A DNA stretch of 64,000 bases from an uncultured Halieaceae bacterium (GTDB taxonomy: Bacteria > Pseudomonadota > Gammaproteobacteria > Pseudomonadales > Halieaceae). Location of the stretch: the NCBI GenBank assembly GCA_913056165.1, contig CAJXMD010000001.1:1-64000 (forward strand), given 5' to 3'. This document shows positions 26,176-36,372 of this stretch, one piece after another. A program made the position numbers and the translations under genes. Each line of letters begins with the position of its first letter. The first letter of the stretch is position 1. Under the pieces are notes generated by a model. It was not told where the DNA came from. It did no database searches and saw nothing but the letters and a program-made list of their open reading frames with translations.

Positions 26176-26778
26176 CTACTGCTCGAGCTCATAAGTAAAT
26201 TTGTTTTGCACTCCCGCCACCTCAATCGGCTCGCCATCGACCACCCGGGGCTTGTACTTAAACTTCTCTGCTGCTTTGACCGAAGCCCGCTCGAAGATGC
26301 CGGATGGCTGGCAATCAACCGGCTGAGGATCGCGAATAGATCCGGTCTTGGTCACCGTGTATTCAACGATGCAATAACCTGAAATGCCACGGGTTTGCGC
26401 ACGGCGAGGATAAATTGGCGCCACTTTGACGATAGGCAGGTATTCTCCGTCGCCAGACGACATCCCCGACGAGCTTAGCTTGAGATTAATGCCGGTATTA
26501 GGGGCCGTGTTTGCAACATTCATGTCGATATCGGTATCAAAATCGATCGGCTCAAGATCCGGTGGCGGCTCCTCAGGATCCTCCACTTTCTCAGGTTTCA
26601 CCTCTTTAAGATTTGTCTCGATGACTTTATCGGGGACCACGATATCAGCGATTTTCCTCGCCTTCGTGTCTTCCTGCTTGTAATCGCGATCAACCAGCGC
26701 TTGCATGAGATAAAACAAGCCGATAGCCACTGGTATTGCCAGCAGGCCACCTACACCAACCCGTGCCGAACTACCCAT
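26176..26778 (-). CDS. tonB: TonB energy-transducer protein
   Basis: This protein transmits proton-motive energy from ExbB/ExbD to outer-membrane receptors. It has one N-terminal membrane helix (VGGLLAIPVAIGLFYLMQALV), an acidic and proline-rich linker (PEEPPPDLEPIDFD), and the C-terminal TonB domain (IYPRRAQTRGISGYCIVEYTV). The linker is short (about 60 residues) compared with E. coli TonB, typical of the TonB2 type. Two cysteines occur in the C-terminal domain (GYC and DCQ), possibly forming a disulfide. The gene sits between ExbD and the TPR gene. Confidence 0.94.
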   Translation of the reverse strand: MGSSARVGVGGLLAIPVAIGLFYLMQALVDRDYKQEDTKARKIADIVVPDKVIETNLKEVKPEKVEDPEEPPPDLEPIDFDTDIDMNVANTAPNTGINLKLSSSGMSSGDGEYLPIVKVAPIYPRRAQTRGISGYCIVEYTVTKTGSIRDPQPVDCQPSGIFERASVKAAEKFKYKPRVVDGEPIEVAGVQNKFTYELEQ

Positions 26779-26783
26779 TAACC

Positions 26784-27209
26784 TTAAGCCTCGTCATCCG
26801 TGGAGATACATGGTGGCGCAGTCAGTACGGGGCGCACCGTATCAATAAGCTCCTCAACCGCGAAGGCCGGGGTTTCCCGGTCGACCTGCACCACGATATT
26901 CGCCTGTGGAGCCTCTTTTTTCGCGGCCTCAGCAGTTCGCAACGCCTTGTCTAGGGGGAGCTTGTTTTTGTTGTAATAGATATCACCGCGCTCATCGACA
27001 GCAAATATAATGGTGCCGCGCGCGCATACTTCTGTTGTTGTTGCCTGAGGCTTAAATATTTCAACCCCGGGCTCCTTCACAAAAGACGAGGTCACGATGA
27101 AGAAAATCAGCATGATGAACACGACGTCCAACATGGGGGTCAAATCGATCTGGCTTCCATCCTGCTGGGAAGCCTGACTGGACCGACTGGCCTGATCGCG
27201 CATACTCAT
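26784..27209 (-). CDS. exbD: ExbD/TolR biopolymer transport protein (second copy)
   Basis: This proton-channel partner has one membrane helix with the essential Asp in LTPMLDVVFIMLIFFIV, then a periplasmic domain ending PAFAVEELIDTVRP. Two cysteines lie in the periplasmic part, one in TEVCARG and one near the end. The frame opens at 27305, but the ATG at 27209, with GAGGGG upstream, gives the normal 142 aa length. It follows the first ExbD with about ten bases between, so they likely form a heterodimer or co-assemble in one motor. Confidence 0.93.
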   Translation of the reverse strand: MSMRDQASRSSQASQQDGSQIDLTPMLDVVFIMLIFFIVTSSFVKEPGVEIFKPQATTTEVCARGTIIFAVDERGDIYYNKNKLPLDKALRTAEAAKKEAPQANIVVQVDRETPAFAVEELIDTVRPVLTAPPCISTDDEA

Positions 27210-27219
27210 TACCAGCCCC

Positions 27220-27624
27220 TCACTTCGCGCTCGCCCAACTAACTGAACCGACACCCGCCTCGCGCGCAGCGTCCGCCACATCAACCACGATGCCCGCCTC
27301 GGCACCTTTCTCGACCTTTATGGTGACCGGCGCCTCAGGGTCCTCCGCCAACATTCGCTGAATATTGGCTCTCACAGCGCGTATATCAACACGACGATTT
27401 TCCATCCAGATTTGGTTGTCTGCCGCCACCTCAACCAGGACGCTAACGGAATCATTGGGATCTGTTTGCTGATTATCATCAGGTCGGTTTATTTCAACGC
27501 CCGCCTCCTTGATGAAGGATGCGACCACGATGAAAAAAATCAGCATGATGAAGACGACGTCCAGCATGGGAGTCAAATCAATCTCCGCACCGTCGTCTTC
27601 CTGCTGTCTCGCTAGCTTGCGCAT
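27220..27624 (-). CDS. exbD: ExbD/TolR biopolymer transport protein (first copy)
   Basis: This 134-residue protein has the same layout as the second copy: cytoplasmic start, membrane helix with the channel Asp in LTPMLDVVFIMLIFFIVVASF, and a periplasmic domain (VTIKVEKGAEAGIVVDVADAA). It lies 25 bases after ExbB. It pairs with ExbB to form the proton channel that drives TonB. Confidence 0.95.
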   Translation of the reverse strand: MRKLARQQEDDGAEIDLTPMLDVVFIMLIFFIVVASFIKEAGVEINRPDDNQQTDPNDSVSVLVEVAADNQIWMENRRVDIRAVRANIQRMLAEDPEAPVTIKVEKGAEAGIVVDVADAAREAGVGSVSWASAK

Positions 27625-27649
27625 GAATGCCTACCCTCTGTACGCCCGA

Positions 27650-28168
27650 TCAATGATCGGACGTCAATTGATCTTCCAACAACTGCTGTTCGCGGCCCGC
27701 CACTCGCTGCAAATAAGTATTTGCAAACAACCCGGAGAGTGCCGCCACCATGCCCGCCATCGTCGGAATAGTTGATTTTTCAACACCACCAGCCATGGAT
27801 TTGGCATCGCCGCCACCAGTGACGGCCATAACGTTAAAAACTTCAATCATGCCCGTCACGGTGCCCAACAGGCCCAGCAATGGGCAAAGGGCTACACAAG
27901 TGGAAATAACATTCATGTTGTCGTTAATGAGTTCTCGACTGGTTGAAATCAGTCGCATCCGTATCTGTTTGGCATTCCAGGATTGGCGTTCAGACCGCCC
28001 CTCCCAACGGGCTATGAATTGAGCGCGATCGGCCTTCCAGCTTGAGGAGAAATACCACAAGCGCTCAAAAATAAGCGTCCACATAAAAAACACCAATACG
28101 GCAATCAGCCACAACACATTTCCGCCTTTGTCCATGAAGGCGAAGATGGTTTCAAATATTCCAGGCAT
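27650..28168 (-). CDS. exbB: ExbB/TolQ proton-channel protein
   Basis: This is a three-helix inner-membrane proton-channel subunit of 172 residues. The first helix is LWLIAVLVFFMWTLIFERLWYF; the conserved channel block is CPLLGLLGTVTGMIEVFNVMA and KSTIPTMAGMVAALSGLFANTYL. AGAGGA precedes the ATG by 8 bases. It follows TtpC by 24 bases. The protein is short (172 aa against 244 in E. coli ExbB), as in ExbB2 of TtpC-dependent systems. Confidence 0.94.
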   Translation of the reverse strand: MPGIFETIFAFMDKGGNVLWLIAVLVFFMWTLIFERLWYFSSSWKADRAQFIARWEGRSERQSWNAKQIRMRLISTSRELINDNMNVISTCVALCPLLGLLGTVTGMIEVFNVMAVTGGGDAKSMAGGVEKSTIPTMAGMVAALSGLFANTYLQRVAGREQQLLEDQLTSDH

Positions 28169-28192
28169 GCGTTAGTCCTCTACAACCCGCAC

Positions 28193-29614
28193 CTAACGGC
28201 TGTGCCCTCGCTCTGCGTGCTCGGCAACAATGCCTGTGGCCTGCTCGTTAAGGACATGAATAATACGCTGGGCTCTGCCATTCACGATGGTATGCAGAAG
28301 CACCGTCGGAATTGCGACCAAGAGACCCAGTACGGTGGTGACGAGAGCGCTTGAAATACCGCCCGCCATCGCTTTGGGATCACCCGCACCGAAGATGGTA
28401 ATTGCCTGGAAGGTAATAATCATACCGGTCACTGTACCCAGAAGCCCCATAAGCGGAGCCACCGCGGCGATGATCTTCAAGAGCGTCAGCCCAGCTTCCA
28501 GCTTGGGCGTCTCACGAAGCACCCCTTCTGCCATTTTCAACTCAAGAGTTTCAGGATCCATGTTGGGCGCATCCTCGTGAATCTTGAGCACACGTCCAAG
28601 TGGGTTGTCTGGGTTGGCCTTTGACGACTTCAGCTGCGAGCTGACTTTCGCACCGACCGTGGTCAATACCAGTACACGATAGATCGCCAGCAGGAAGGCA
28701 AATGCGCCAACGGCGGTAATTGCATACCCTACGTAACCACCCTGATGCCAGCGCTCGGCCAATGTCGGGCTGTCGATAATGGCGGCGAGGAAAGAACCAC
28801 CGGTAGGTCCGGTTGGGTCAATCCCAAACTGATGCAAGCCTCCGCTCGCGTCCGCCAATTCCGACGCTTGAGAACCAAATCCGCCACCCGGCTGCCTTGG
28901 AAGCTCAGTGAGCTGGTTGTTGCTAAACGCCAAGTAATTACCGTCGGTGTCTATGACGTTGAAGGCGCCTACTCGCACCACATCACGCTGACTTAGCTCG
29001 CCCGAAGGCGTAGCGACTTCAGCGGAAAACCGGGAGATACTTCCCTGCTCTTTAACCTCGCGGAGAATTTCGTACCAGACGCGCTCAATTTCCTCAACGC
29101 TGGGCAGACGGTCTGAGCCACTCATCTTGGCAATAAGTTCTTTAAGGAACACCTCACGGCCGGGGTACTCCGCCGACACCATGGAGACATCCATCTGGGA
29201 TGCAAGGTCTCCAGTTGCCGCGGTCAGGTGTCCGAACAGCTCCGACAGCGTACCGAGACGCTCCTTGAGCTGCTCCTGCTTGGCTGCGATCAGCAGTTCA
29301 TTGTCCTCGAACTTTTTCTCGAGGCGTGCCGATCGACGCTCCTCGTTCTCGCGTTCCTGCTCGGCCCGCTTGAGTTCTGCCGCCTGATTCGCTTTGGCTT
29401 GGGCAAAGCGCTGCTCACGGGCGGCGTTCTCGCTGGAAGCACGGGCCTGACCCTGCTTCACAAGGCCTAACAGTTCATCCATATTTTGGGCGGCAACCTC
29501 CTGAGGGGTTGGGCCCGCGGGCTCGGCGGGCGCCTCGTCCTGTGCGTACGCACTCCAAGAAGCCAATGTGGCAGCTGCCACCAAAGCTGAAGCTTTAAAA
29601 ATCTGCGCTTTCAT
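28193..29614 (-). CDS. TtpC-like MotA/TolQ/ExbB family protein
   Basis: This large ExbB relative is an accessory to TonB2-type systems. It has a signal peptide (KASALVAAATLASWSAYA), a long coiled-coil periplasmic region (about residues 45-120, rich in Glu/Arg/Lys such as ELKRAEQERENEERR), and three membrane helices in the C-terminal part, with the ExbB-like block PLMGLLGTVTGMIITFQAI. In Vibrio, TtpC is required for TonB2-driven uptake. It begins 2 bases after DUF3450 ends, so translation is coupled. Confidence 0.92.
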   Translation of the reverse strand: MKAQIFKASALVAAATLASWSAYAQDEAPAEPAGPTPQEVAAQNMDELLGLVKQGQARASSENAAREQRFAQAKANQAAELKRAEQERENEERRSARLEKKFEDNELLIAAKQEQLKERLGTLSELFGHLTAATGDLASQMDVSMVSAEYPGREVFLKELIAKMSGSDRLPSVEEIERVWYEILREVKEQGSISRFSAEVATPSGELSQRDVVRVGAFNVIDTDGNYLAFSNNQLTELPRQPGGGFGSQASELADASGGLHQFGIDPTGPTGGSFLAAIIDSPTLAERWHQGGYVGYAITAVGAFAFLLAIYRVLVLTTVGAKVSSQLKSSKANPDNPLGRVLKIHEDAPNMDPETLELKMAEGVLRETPKLEAGLTLLKIIAAVAPLMGLLGTVTGMIITFQAITIFGAGDPKAMAGGISSALVTTVLGLLVAIPTVLLHTIVNGRAQRIIHVLNEQATGIVAEHAERGHSR

Positions 29615-29616
29615 GA

Positions 29617-30399
29617 TTAGTTGGCCTCCGGTGCCGCAACGGGCATGTTCAGCAATTCAATAGTGGCTTGTTTCTTGGCGATTCGAACGCCTTTACGCAC
29701 TGCGGACGCATAATCCCCCGCAGACAAAGACTCCCAACTCTGGGTTTTGGTATTCCAGGCGCCTGTTTCTGCGCCGTCCTTGGTTTGGTAAACCAAAGAA
29801 ACACGGCCAACCCTAAGAATGTCAACTTCACGCTCGACACCGTTGACCGAGATGGTGTCTGGGTAAGACTCAATGCCCCGCCCGTATTGTAGCTCGATAG
29901 AGTAAAGCTCGAGCACCTGTCTGAAGGCCTCTGCAGATGTCACGTCGGACCGATCGAGGTTGGAACGAACTGCCTCGATGTTACCGAGGCGAGTATCCAG
30001 ATCAAATGGCATGTCAAGATTGATGAACTGCTCAAGGCCGTCGAGCATACGTCCGACCAACGGCGGAATTTGCCGCTGAATAACCGCTGCCTCGGCAATA
30101 GAAGCATCGATATCCGCAATGCGACGCTCCTGGTTAGCGATTTGGCGCTCCAAGCGCGCATTGTAAACCCTCAAACCGTCAACCTGCTTCATCACAGTTT
30201 TGTAATCCGAGAGGAGATCGCGGGTTTCATCCGCCAGACGGTCAATCTTGGCCTGAGAGGTCTTGGCTTGCGCCGTGCGCTGCTTGCCCACCTCCAAAAT
30301 ATCGTCAATAGAGGTAGCGAAAGACGAGGCGGCGACACCCAAGGCGCCACCAGCGACGCAGGCCGCGAGCAGTACAGTTTTCAATCGATGGATGGTCAT
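29617..30399 (-). CDS. DUF3450 periplasmic coiled-coil protein, first gene of TonB operon
   Basis: This 260-residue protein has a signal peptide (LKTVLLAACVAGGALGVAASSFA) and a coiled-coil region (about residues 35-105) followed by a globular C-terminal part. DUF3450 members sit at the head of ttpC-exbB-exbD-tonB operons in many marine gammaproteobacteria, where a structural or regulatory role is presumed. The seven genes from here to 24816 are all on one strand with gaps of 2-26 bases, so one transcript is very likely. Confidence 0.9.
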   Translation of the reverse strand: MTIHRLKTVLLAACVAGGALGVAASSFATSIDDILEVGKQRTAQAKTSQAKIDRLADETRDLLSDYKTVMKQVDGLRVYNARLERQIANQERRIADIDASIAEAAVIQRQIPPLVGRMLDGLEQFINLDMPFDLDTRLGNIEAVRSNLDRSDVTSAEAFRQVLELYSIELQYGRGIESYPDTISVNGVEREVDILRVGRVSLVYQTKDGAETGAWNTKTQSWESLSAGDYASAVRKGVRIAKKQATIELLNMPVAAPEAN

Positions 30400-30533
30400 G
30401 GGTTAGGCACTTCCTCTTTTTGGTCTCCGACGGCTAATCCCGGGTTCTCAGGACTCCATAAGCCGGCTACTAAACATAATTTGGTATGAGTTTAAACATT
30501 TCGCTGGAATTATCTTATAGCGACTCTTTTAGC

Positions 30534-30563
30534 GGCGGTAGACTCTACATGAGGTCCACCGCC
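30534..30563 (-). repeat. Inverted repeat between folA and the TonB operon
   Basis: GGCGGT and ACCGCC arms (6 bp) flank an 18-base interior that can extend the stem imperfectly. It lies after the folA stop and upstream of DUF3450. No T-run follows on either strand, so it is not a standard terminator; it could be an RNA hairpin or a protein site. Confidence 0.4.
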
Positions 30564-30596
30564 GAAATCAATCAAGTTTCCGGATAATGTTTACGC

Positions 30597-31136
30597 TCAA
30601 AAGACGGATTCGGACTTGGCTAGCTCTACCACGCTGAAGTCGTGGCTATTGCGACCGGCCGCCTCCACCCGCTGACGAGAAATCTCACTCCACCCCGCCA
30701 ATAACGACAGATCAAAGTAGGTGTCACCCTCTACCTGCCCATGGACCTGGGTGACGACGGCTCGATTGGCATAGGGCAGACACAGCCGGTAGATTTCGGC
30801 CCCGCCCACTACACAAAGGGCTCTTGCCCCATCGAGCATCGCCTGCTGACGAGCACGCTCAATGGCTGGCTCAACCGCGGTGAATACCTCCACACCGGGG
30901 GCACTCCAGTCGGGGTCTCGGGTGAGAATCAGGTTTGTGCGCCCGGGAAGGGGTCTGCCAACGGAATCAAAGGTTTTCCGGCCCATGAGAACGGGACACC
31001 CCATGGTGGTGCGCTTGAAGTGCTGCAGATCATCGGGAAGATCCCACGGAAGGGCGTTTCCCTGCCCGATCACGCCGTTTTCAGACACCGCAAGTACCAG
31101 CTCGACCGGGAGCTCCTCAGACACAGGATCTGTCAT
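30597..31136 (-). CDS. folA: Dihydrofolate reductase
   Basis: This enzyme reduces dihydrofolate to tetrahydrofolate with NADPH. It has [20 protein letters not shown] (substrate/NADPH site), [16 protein letters not shown], and [13 protein letters not shown]. Length is 179 aa, slightly longer than E. coli FolA (159). It overlaps the thyA stop by four bases (ATGA), consistent with co-translation: ThyA makes dihydrofolate and FolA recycles it. Confidence 0.96.
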   Translation of the reverse strand: MTDPVSEELPVELVLAVSENGVIGQGNALPWDLPDDLQHFKRTTMGCPVLMGRKTFDSVGRPLPGRTNLILTRDPDWSAPGVEVFTAVEPAIERARQQAMLDGARALCVVGGAEIYRLCLPYANRAVVTQVHGQVEGDTYFDLSLLAGWSEISRQRVEAAGRNSHDFSVVELAKSESVF

Positions 31137-31966
31137 ACGGCCACCGGCGCTGGAATGTGGCTTTGGGGCTCATAGCCCACTAACTCGAAGTCCTCATACC
31201 GATATTCAAACAGACTGGCCGGCTGTCGGTGAATTTTGAGGGTGGGCAACGCTCCTGGCGTTCTTTCGAGCTGACGTGCGACCTGTTCCTTGTGATTACT
31301 GTATATGTGAGCGTCCCCAAGGGTAATGACGATCTCACCAACCCCGAGACCAGATTGCTGGGCCAACATATGGGTCAGTAGTGCAACCGAGGCGATATTG
31401 AATGGCAGACCGAGGAAGGTGTCGCTTGAGCGAATAAAAAGCAATGCCGACAGCGCTCCGTCGGCAACGTAAAACTGGTAGAGAAGGTGGCAAGGAGGTA
31501 GCGCCATCCGACCCGCGACAACATTTTCCTGAGGTGATTGGGTCTCGTCGGGCAAATACTCCACGTTCCACCCGTGAAACAGGATACGTCGGCTATCCGG
31601 CCGATTTTTCAAGCAATCGAGCACATAGGCGATCTGATCAATTGCCTCGCCATCCCGGGTTGGCCAGCGGCGCCATTGGGCACCGTAAACGGGCCCCAGC
31701 TCACCAGCCTCGGTAGCCCACTCATCCCATATGGAGACGCCATTTTCGCGCAACCACTGCGTGTTGGTATCTCCACTCAAAAACCAGATCAGCTCGTTAA
31801 CAACGCTCTTGAAATGGACTTTCTTGGTGGTGAGTATCGGGAACCCTGCAGCTAAATCGAAGCGAAGCTGGCGCCCAAAGACGGACCGGGTGCCAGTGCC
31901 AGTGCGATCACCCTTATCAATACCGTTTGTTCTGATGTCTTGCAGAAGGTCCAGATAGGCCTGCAT
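31133..31966 (-). CDS. thyA: Thymidylate synthase
   Basis: This enzyme methylates dUMP to dTMP using methylene-tetrahydrofolate. The catalytic Cys159 is in [23 protein letters not shown] at the start, [17 protein letters not shown] and GDAHIYSNH are all in place. The frame extends to a TTG at 31972, but the ATG at 31966 gives the usual MQAYLDLL start. It lies nine bases after lgt and its stop overlaps folA. Order rppH-ptsP-lgt-thyA is the same as in E. coli. Confidence 0.98.
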   Translation of the reverse strand: MQAYLDLLQDIRTNGIDKGDRTGTGTRSVFGRQLRFDLAAGFPILTTKKVHFKSVVNELIWFLSGDTNTQWLRENGVSIWDEWATEAGELGPVYGAQWRRWPTRDGEAIDQIAYVLDCLKNRPDSRRILFHGWNVEYLPDETQSPQENVVAGRMALPPCHLLYQFYVADGALSALLFIRSSDTFLGLPFNIASVALLTHMLAQQSGLGVGEIVITLGDAHIYSNHKEQVARQLERTPGALPTLKIHRQPASLFEYRYEDFELVGYEPQSHIPAPVAV

Positions 31967-31975
31967 AACCAATCT

Positions 31976-32785
31976 CTATGGCTGTTGATGGCGGGGTCGA
32001 CTCGTTTGAGCACGAGCCGTCCACCATAGTAATGCAACCCCGGCGATAACCATAGGCAGGCACAGAGTTTGCCCCCGGGTCATCCAACCAAAGGCCTGAA
32101 ATCCCAGATGGGCATCGGGCTCCCGAAAAAACTCCACAAAGAAGCGCAGCGACCCATAGCCCAGCAGAAACAGTCCAGTCACTGACCAGGTAGGCCTGGG
32201 CTTTCGCGTGAACAGCAGCAACACAAGAAACAAGAGGCAGCCCTCGAGGGCAAATTGGTAAAGCTGGGAGGGATGGCGAGCCACTCCCAGCGGATCCCGA
32301 GGAAATACCATGGCCCAGGGCGCGTCTGACGCTCGGCCCCAGAGCTCTTGACCAATGAAGTTGCCCAACCTCCCAAGGGCCAACCCAACCGGTGCAAGGG
32401 GCGCCACAAAGTCAGCCAGCTTACCCAGGGGGATGCGCCACGACCGGGCTAGCCAGATAACCGCCGCAACCACCCCAAGGAATCCCCCGTGGAAAGCCAT
32501 ACCACCCTCCCAGACCCTGAACAGCCAGAGAGGGTCCTCGGATAAGCGATCCCACCCGTAAAACAGGGCGTAACCCAGCCGACCGCCCAACACAATCCCA
32601 ACGGCGGCATAAAAAATAAGGTCATCTACCTGTTCTCGAACAATCGGGGAGCCAGGCCTTTGGCTTCGACGCCTTGCCAACCACCAAGCAAACAATAGAC
32701 CCGCCAGATAGGTCAGGCCGTACCAGTGAACCTGTATGGGGCCGACCGAGACAGCAACAGGGTCAATATTTGGATAGCTAATCAT
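31976..32785 (-). CDS. lgt: Prolipoprotein diacylglyceryl transferase
   Basis: This inner-membrane enzyme attaches diacylglycerol to the lipobox Cys of prolipoproteins. It has seven membrane segments, the Lgt signature GRLGNFIGQELWGR, and HWYGLTYLAGLLFAWWLA near the start. Its ATG overlaps the ptsP stop by one base (TGATG). Length 269 aa is usual. Confidence 0.97.
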   Translation of the reverse strand: MISYPNIDPVAVSVGPIQVHWYGLTYLAGLLFAWWLARRRSQRPGSPIVREQVDDLIFYAAVGIVLGGRLGYALFYGWDRLSEDPLWLFRVWEGGMAFHGGFLGVVAAVIWLARSWRIPLGKLADFVAPLAPVGLALGRLGNFIGQELWGRASDAPWAMVFPRDPLGVARHPSQLYQFALEGCLLFLVLLLFTRKPRPTWSVTGLFLLGYGSLRFFVEFFREPDAHLGFQAFGWMTRGQTLCLPMVIAGVALLWWTARAQTSRPRHQQP

Positions 32786-35055
32786 CAGCCACTGTCTCTG
32801 TTGAGACGAACGTAGCGGTCCAAACCCTTGCGTTCGATCAGCCCCTCTGCGATCTCGATCACTTCACGGGAAGAATGGATTCCCTCCAGCCCGGCGAGGG
32901 CTTCGTTGGCATCCGCCATCGTTAGGGAATTGATAACCTTTTTTACCCGGGGGAGGTTGATCGCAGACATGGACAATTGATCGAAACCCATCGCAAGCAG
33001 CAGCGGCACCGCCCTGGGATCACCCGCCATCTCACCACAGATACTGACAGAGCAGCCCTTAAGGTGTGCGGCATCGACAATTTGTCGAAGTGCACCCAGC
33101 ACCGCCGGATGCAAGCCATGATACAAGTCAGCAACCCGCGCATTATTTCGGTCCACTGCGAGTAAGTACTGGGTCAGGTCGTTCGATCCCACCGACAGGA
33201 AATCAACGCGGCTGGCCAGTGCACCGGTAAGCCACACCGCCGAGGGTACCTCGATCATTACGCCGACCGGAGGCAGGCCTTCCATGTACCCCTCTGCAAT
33301 CACCTCCTCGTGGCAACGACGGATCAGGGCCAGCGCCTCATCCGCCTCCTCGACCGCCGAAATCATTGGCAACAGAACTCGAAGGTTCCCAAGTCCCTCG
33401 TTGGCCTTCAGCATCGCGCGCACTTGGGCCAGAAAAATTTCAGGGTGATCGAGGGTTACTCGGATCCCCCGCCAACCCAAAAAGGGATTGTCCTCCTGGA
33501 TGGGAAAGTAGGGCAGGGATTTGTCACCTCCAATATCGAGAGTCCGCATCGTCACCGGTGACGGGGCAAAGACCTCCAACTGTTCACGGTAAAGCAGTCG
33601 CTGTTCCTCCTCGCTGGGAAAACGATCGCGCAACAGAAATCCCACCTCCGTACGATATAGGCCGACGCCCTCGGCCCCCTGATCCAAAGCGCCCTCCAGG
33701 TCCTCAATGATCCCCGTATTCACCCACAGGGGAATCCGCTTACCGTCAAGAGTCTGACAGAGCTCGCCCCGTAGCCCAGCCAATTCCTCCGACAGCGCTT
33801 GATCCTGATCAACCGCCACTTGAAAGCGGTCCAGAACCTGCCGCGAGGGATTAATGTAAACGCGCCCACTGTAGCCATCGACCACAAGAGGTTTGTCACC
33901 CAACCGGTTGTAAGGCAAGTCATAGGCGCCCATAACGGCAGGGATACCCATGCCTCGGGCAACAATAGCCGCATGACTGTTTGCCGATCCCCGCAATGAC
34001 ACCACACCTGCCAACCGCTCTCGGGGTACCTCACCTAGTGTCGACGCTGTAATCTCGTCGGCGACCAGTATGGTCCTCTCGGGCCAATCTTCCCGGTTCT
34101 CGTTTTCATCCTGGAGATAGGTAAGCACCCGGGTGCCGAGATCCCTCACGTCGACTGCCCGCTCCCGCAGGTAACTGTGCTCCATCCGCTCAAAGTGCCG
34201 GATATGTTTGATCATGACCTGGCTCAGCGCCCCCTGGGCCCATTCACCCGCCTTGATCAAGGCCGCCACCTCACCGCCCAGGGTAGAATCGTCGAGAATG
34301 CTGAGATAAACCCCAAACAGGGCGTGATCCTCAGGAGAGAGTTCCTCCCTGAGATTCTCGGCAACCACTTCAATGTCATCCCTGACTCGCGCCAGAGCTG
34401 ACCGAAAAATGCGCATCTCCTGCCGCCGATTGCTGGCCCGCCGGGAGGGCACTGCCCCGAGATCCGCCGTCGGCGATACATAAACCGCTTGGCCGATGGC
34501 AATGCCGGGAGAGCCCGCCACCCCCTGAATCCGCGCAACTTGCTCGGCAGGAGTGTCAACAGCCATCGCCGCACCGGTCACCTCTGCGTGAGCGATAATT
34601 GCAGCAAGCTGCGCTGAAATAGTGATGAGAAAGGCTTCTTCCGCATCGCTGAAGCGTCGGGTATCCGCCTGCTGAACCACCAGAACACCCAGCAAATCCC
34701 TCTGGTGAATGATGGGGGCCCCCATGAAGGTATTGAAGCTCTCCTCACCTAGGCCTGGTACGAGTTGAAAGCTGGGGTGCGCCATTGCGTCATCTAAGTT
34801 GAGCATCTCTCCCCGACTGGCGACCCAGCCAACAAGTCCCTCGTCGATGCTTAGGGAGAAAGCGCCAATTTTTTCCTTATTCAAACCTTCCGTGGCCCGA
34901 AAAACCAAGCGCTGGCTGCTACGATCCTTGAGGTAGACCGTGCATACCTCTGTCTGCATGGCACCCCGAACCTCATGAACAATCAGCTCTAGCGCTTGGG
35001 TCAGGTCATCGGCGTCATTGACTGCCTGAACAATTTTTCGCAGCACCTCGATCAC
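32785..35055 (-). CDS. ptsP: Nitrogen-PTS enzyme I (EI-Ntr)
   Basis: This protein autophosphorylates from PEP and passes the phosphate to NPr. It has an N-terminal GAF domain (residues 1-160, as in E. coli EI-Ntr), the phospho-His in [17 protein letters not shown], and the C-terminal PEP-binding TIM barrel with [35 protein letters not shown] and CGEMAGDP. The GTG start overlaps the rppH stop by four bases. Length 756 aa matches EI-Ntr. The partner genes ptsO and ptsN are not in the window. Confidence 0.97.
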   Translation of the reverse strand: MIEVLRKIVQAVNDADDLTQALELIVHEVRGAMQTEVCTVYLKDRSSQRLVFRATEGLNKEKIGAFSLSIDEGLVGWVASRGEMLNLDDAMAHPSFQLVPGLGEESFNTFMGAPIIHQRDLLGVLVVQQADTRRFSDAEEAFLITISAQLAAIIAHAEVTGAAMAVDTPAEQVARIQGVAGSPGIAIGQAVYVSPTADLGAVPSRRASNRRQEMRIFRSALARVRDDIEVVAENLREELSPEDHALFGVYLSILDDSTLGGEVAALIKAGEWAQGALSQVMIKHIRHFERMEHSYLRERAVDVRDLGTRVLTYLQDENENREDWPERTILVADEITASTLGEVPRERLAGVVSLRGSANSHAAIVARGMGIPAVMGAYDLPYNRLGDKPLVVDGYSGRVYINPSRQVLDRFQVAVDQDQALSEELAGLRGELCQTLDGKRIPLWVNTGIIEDLEGALDQGAEGVGLYRTEVGFLLRDRFPSEEEQRLLYREQLEVFAPSPVTMRTLDIGGDKSLPYFPIQEDNPFLGWRGIRVTLDHPEIFLAQVRAMLKANEGLGNLRVLLPMISAVEEADEALALIRRCHEEVIAEGYMEGLPPVGVMIEVPSAVWLTGALASRVDFLSVGSNDLTQYLLAVDRNNARVADLYHGLHPAVLGALRQIVDAAHLKGCSVSICGEMAGDPRAVPLLLAMGFDQLSMSAINLPRVKKVINSLTMADANEALAGLEGIHSSREVIEIAEGLIERKGLDRYVRLNRDSG

Positions 35056-35582
35056 GCGCGCTTACCCATTGAAAGTCGCTTGCTAGAGGCGAGGGCGGGT
35101 AACAGCTGGGTCAGAGCTTCCCTGTACACCTCGCGCTTAAAGTCGACGACCGCTGTTAGGGGATACCAGAAATTTACCCACTGCCAATGATCAAACTCCG
35201 GATCGGCGTGAGCATCCAGTCGGATAGCCGACTCCTCCGCCACCAAGCGCAAAAGAAACCAGCGCTGCTTTTGACCGATGCAAACCGGTTTTTCACGGCG
35301 ACGAATGTATTTGGCGGGCAATCGATAACGGAGCCAACCCCGCGTCTTGCCCAAGATCTCGACGTGTTTGGGGGACAGTCCGACTTCCTCGTCAAGCTCG
35401 CGATACATCGCGTCTTCCGCGGATTCACCGGCGTGCATGCCCCCCTGCGGAAACTGCCAGGAATCACGACCGCCAACACGTCGACCCCAGAGGACCTGTC
35501 CCTCTGCCGACGCCACGATGATCCCAACGTTGGGTCGAAACCCCTGAGAATCAATTACCCGCTCTTTTTCTCTGGTACCCAA
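35052..35582 (-). CDS. rppH: RNA pyrophosphohydrolase (Nudix)
   Basis: This Nudix enzyme removes pyrophosphate from mRNA 5' ends and starts decay. It has [30 protein letters not shown], the Nudix box running from GGMHAGE to REL-EEVGL, and [16 protein letters not shown]. The start is uncertain: no ATG lies near the conserved N terminus. The TTG at 35582 with AGGA eight bases upstream is chosen; the ATT at 35555, immediately before the conserved [10 protein letters not shown], is possible, and the frame extends to a GTG at 35636. It is divergent from the HAD phosphatase. Confidence 0.92.
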   Translation of the reverse strand: MGTREKERVIDSQGFRPNVGIIVASAEGQVLWGRRVGGRDSWQFPQGGMHAGESAEDAMYRELDEEVGLSPKHVEILGKTRGWLRYRLPAKYIRRREKPVCIGQKQRWFLLRLVAEESAIRLDAHADPEFDHWQWVNFWYPLTAVVDFKREVYREALTQLLPALASSKRLSMGKRA

Positions 35583-35689
35583 AAAAGGTGTCCTGTGTTG
35601 ATTTGTGCTGATGCACACGGCCCGATATTCTTCCACATCCCTGCAACCAGTGTTAGCACCTTTATCGCTTCACCCGACCGGACCCTGTT

Positions 35690-36343
35690 ATGGCACTCGC
35701 CATCTTCGATCTCGACAACACGCTGATTAACGGCGATTCAGACCATCGCTGGGGCGAATTTCTTTGTGCCGAGGGCCTTGTAGATCCAAGATCATTCAGC
35801 CAGGAAAATGACCGGTTTTATCAAGATTATCAGGCAGGCAAGCTCGATATACAGGCTTATTTGCAGTTCGCTCTGCGACCGCTGGCCGGGCGTACCGTTG
35901 AAGAGGTCGCTGAACTCCAGCAGAGATTCATGAAGGACTATGTAGAGCCCATGCTTTTGCCAGCCGCTTTCTCGCTTCTGGACAAACACCGCGAGCAAGG
36001 GGACAAGCTCGTCATTATCACGGCGAGCAACACTGTCATTACCAAACCCATAGCAAAGCGTCTCGGGGTTTCCACGCTGATGGGCTGCAACGTTGAAATT
36101 AAGGCAGGTAAGTTCACCGGCGCGAGCGTTGGTATCCCCTCCTTCCGGGAGGGCAAGGTGGCGCGTCTGACCGAGTGGATGTCAACCAACAACTACTCGC
36201 TTGATGGGGCCTGGTTCTACAGCGACAGCCACAATGATGTGCCGCTGTTAGAACGGGTCGACAACCCCGTGGCTACAGATCCGGATCCTCAACTTGCAGA
36301 GCTAGCGCGACAGCGCAGCTGGCCAATCATATCGCTGCGCTAG
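35690..36343 (+). CDS. HAD-IB family phosphatase
   Basis: This is a small phosphatase of the haloacid dehalogenase superfamily, subfamily IB (SerB/CicA-like). The nucleophile Asp is in IFDLDNTLINGDSD, the second motif is VIITASN, and motif III/IV is FYSDSHNDVPLLE. Length is 217 aa. It is in the same group as bacterial histidinol-phosphatase-like and CicA proteins, but the substrate cannot be stated. It converges on gcvH. Confidence 0.9.
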   Translation: MALAIFDLDNTLINGDSDHRWGEFLCAEGLVDPRSFSQENDRFYQDYQAGKLDIQAYLQFALRPLAGRTVEEVAELQQRFMKDYVEPMLLPAAFSLLDKHREQGDKLVIITASNTVITKPIAKRLGVSTLMGCNVEIKAGKFTGASVGIPSFREGKVARLTEWMSTNNYSLDGAWFYSDSHNDVPLLERVDNPVATDPDPQLAELARQRSWPIISLR

Positions 36344-36372
36344 TTGCATGGCCTCGCTACAGAGGGCTGGAG

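Noticed and set aside
30534-30563. Terminator of folA
   Set aside because: Hairpin arms are present but no T-run follows on either strand.
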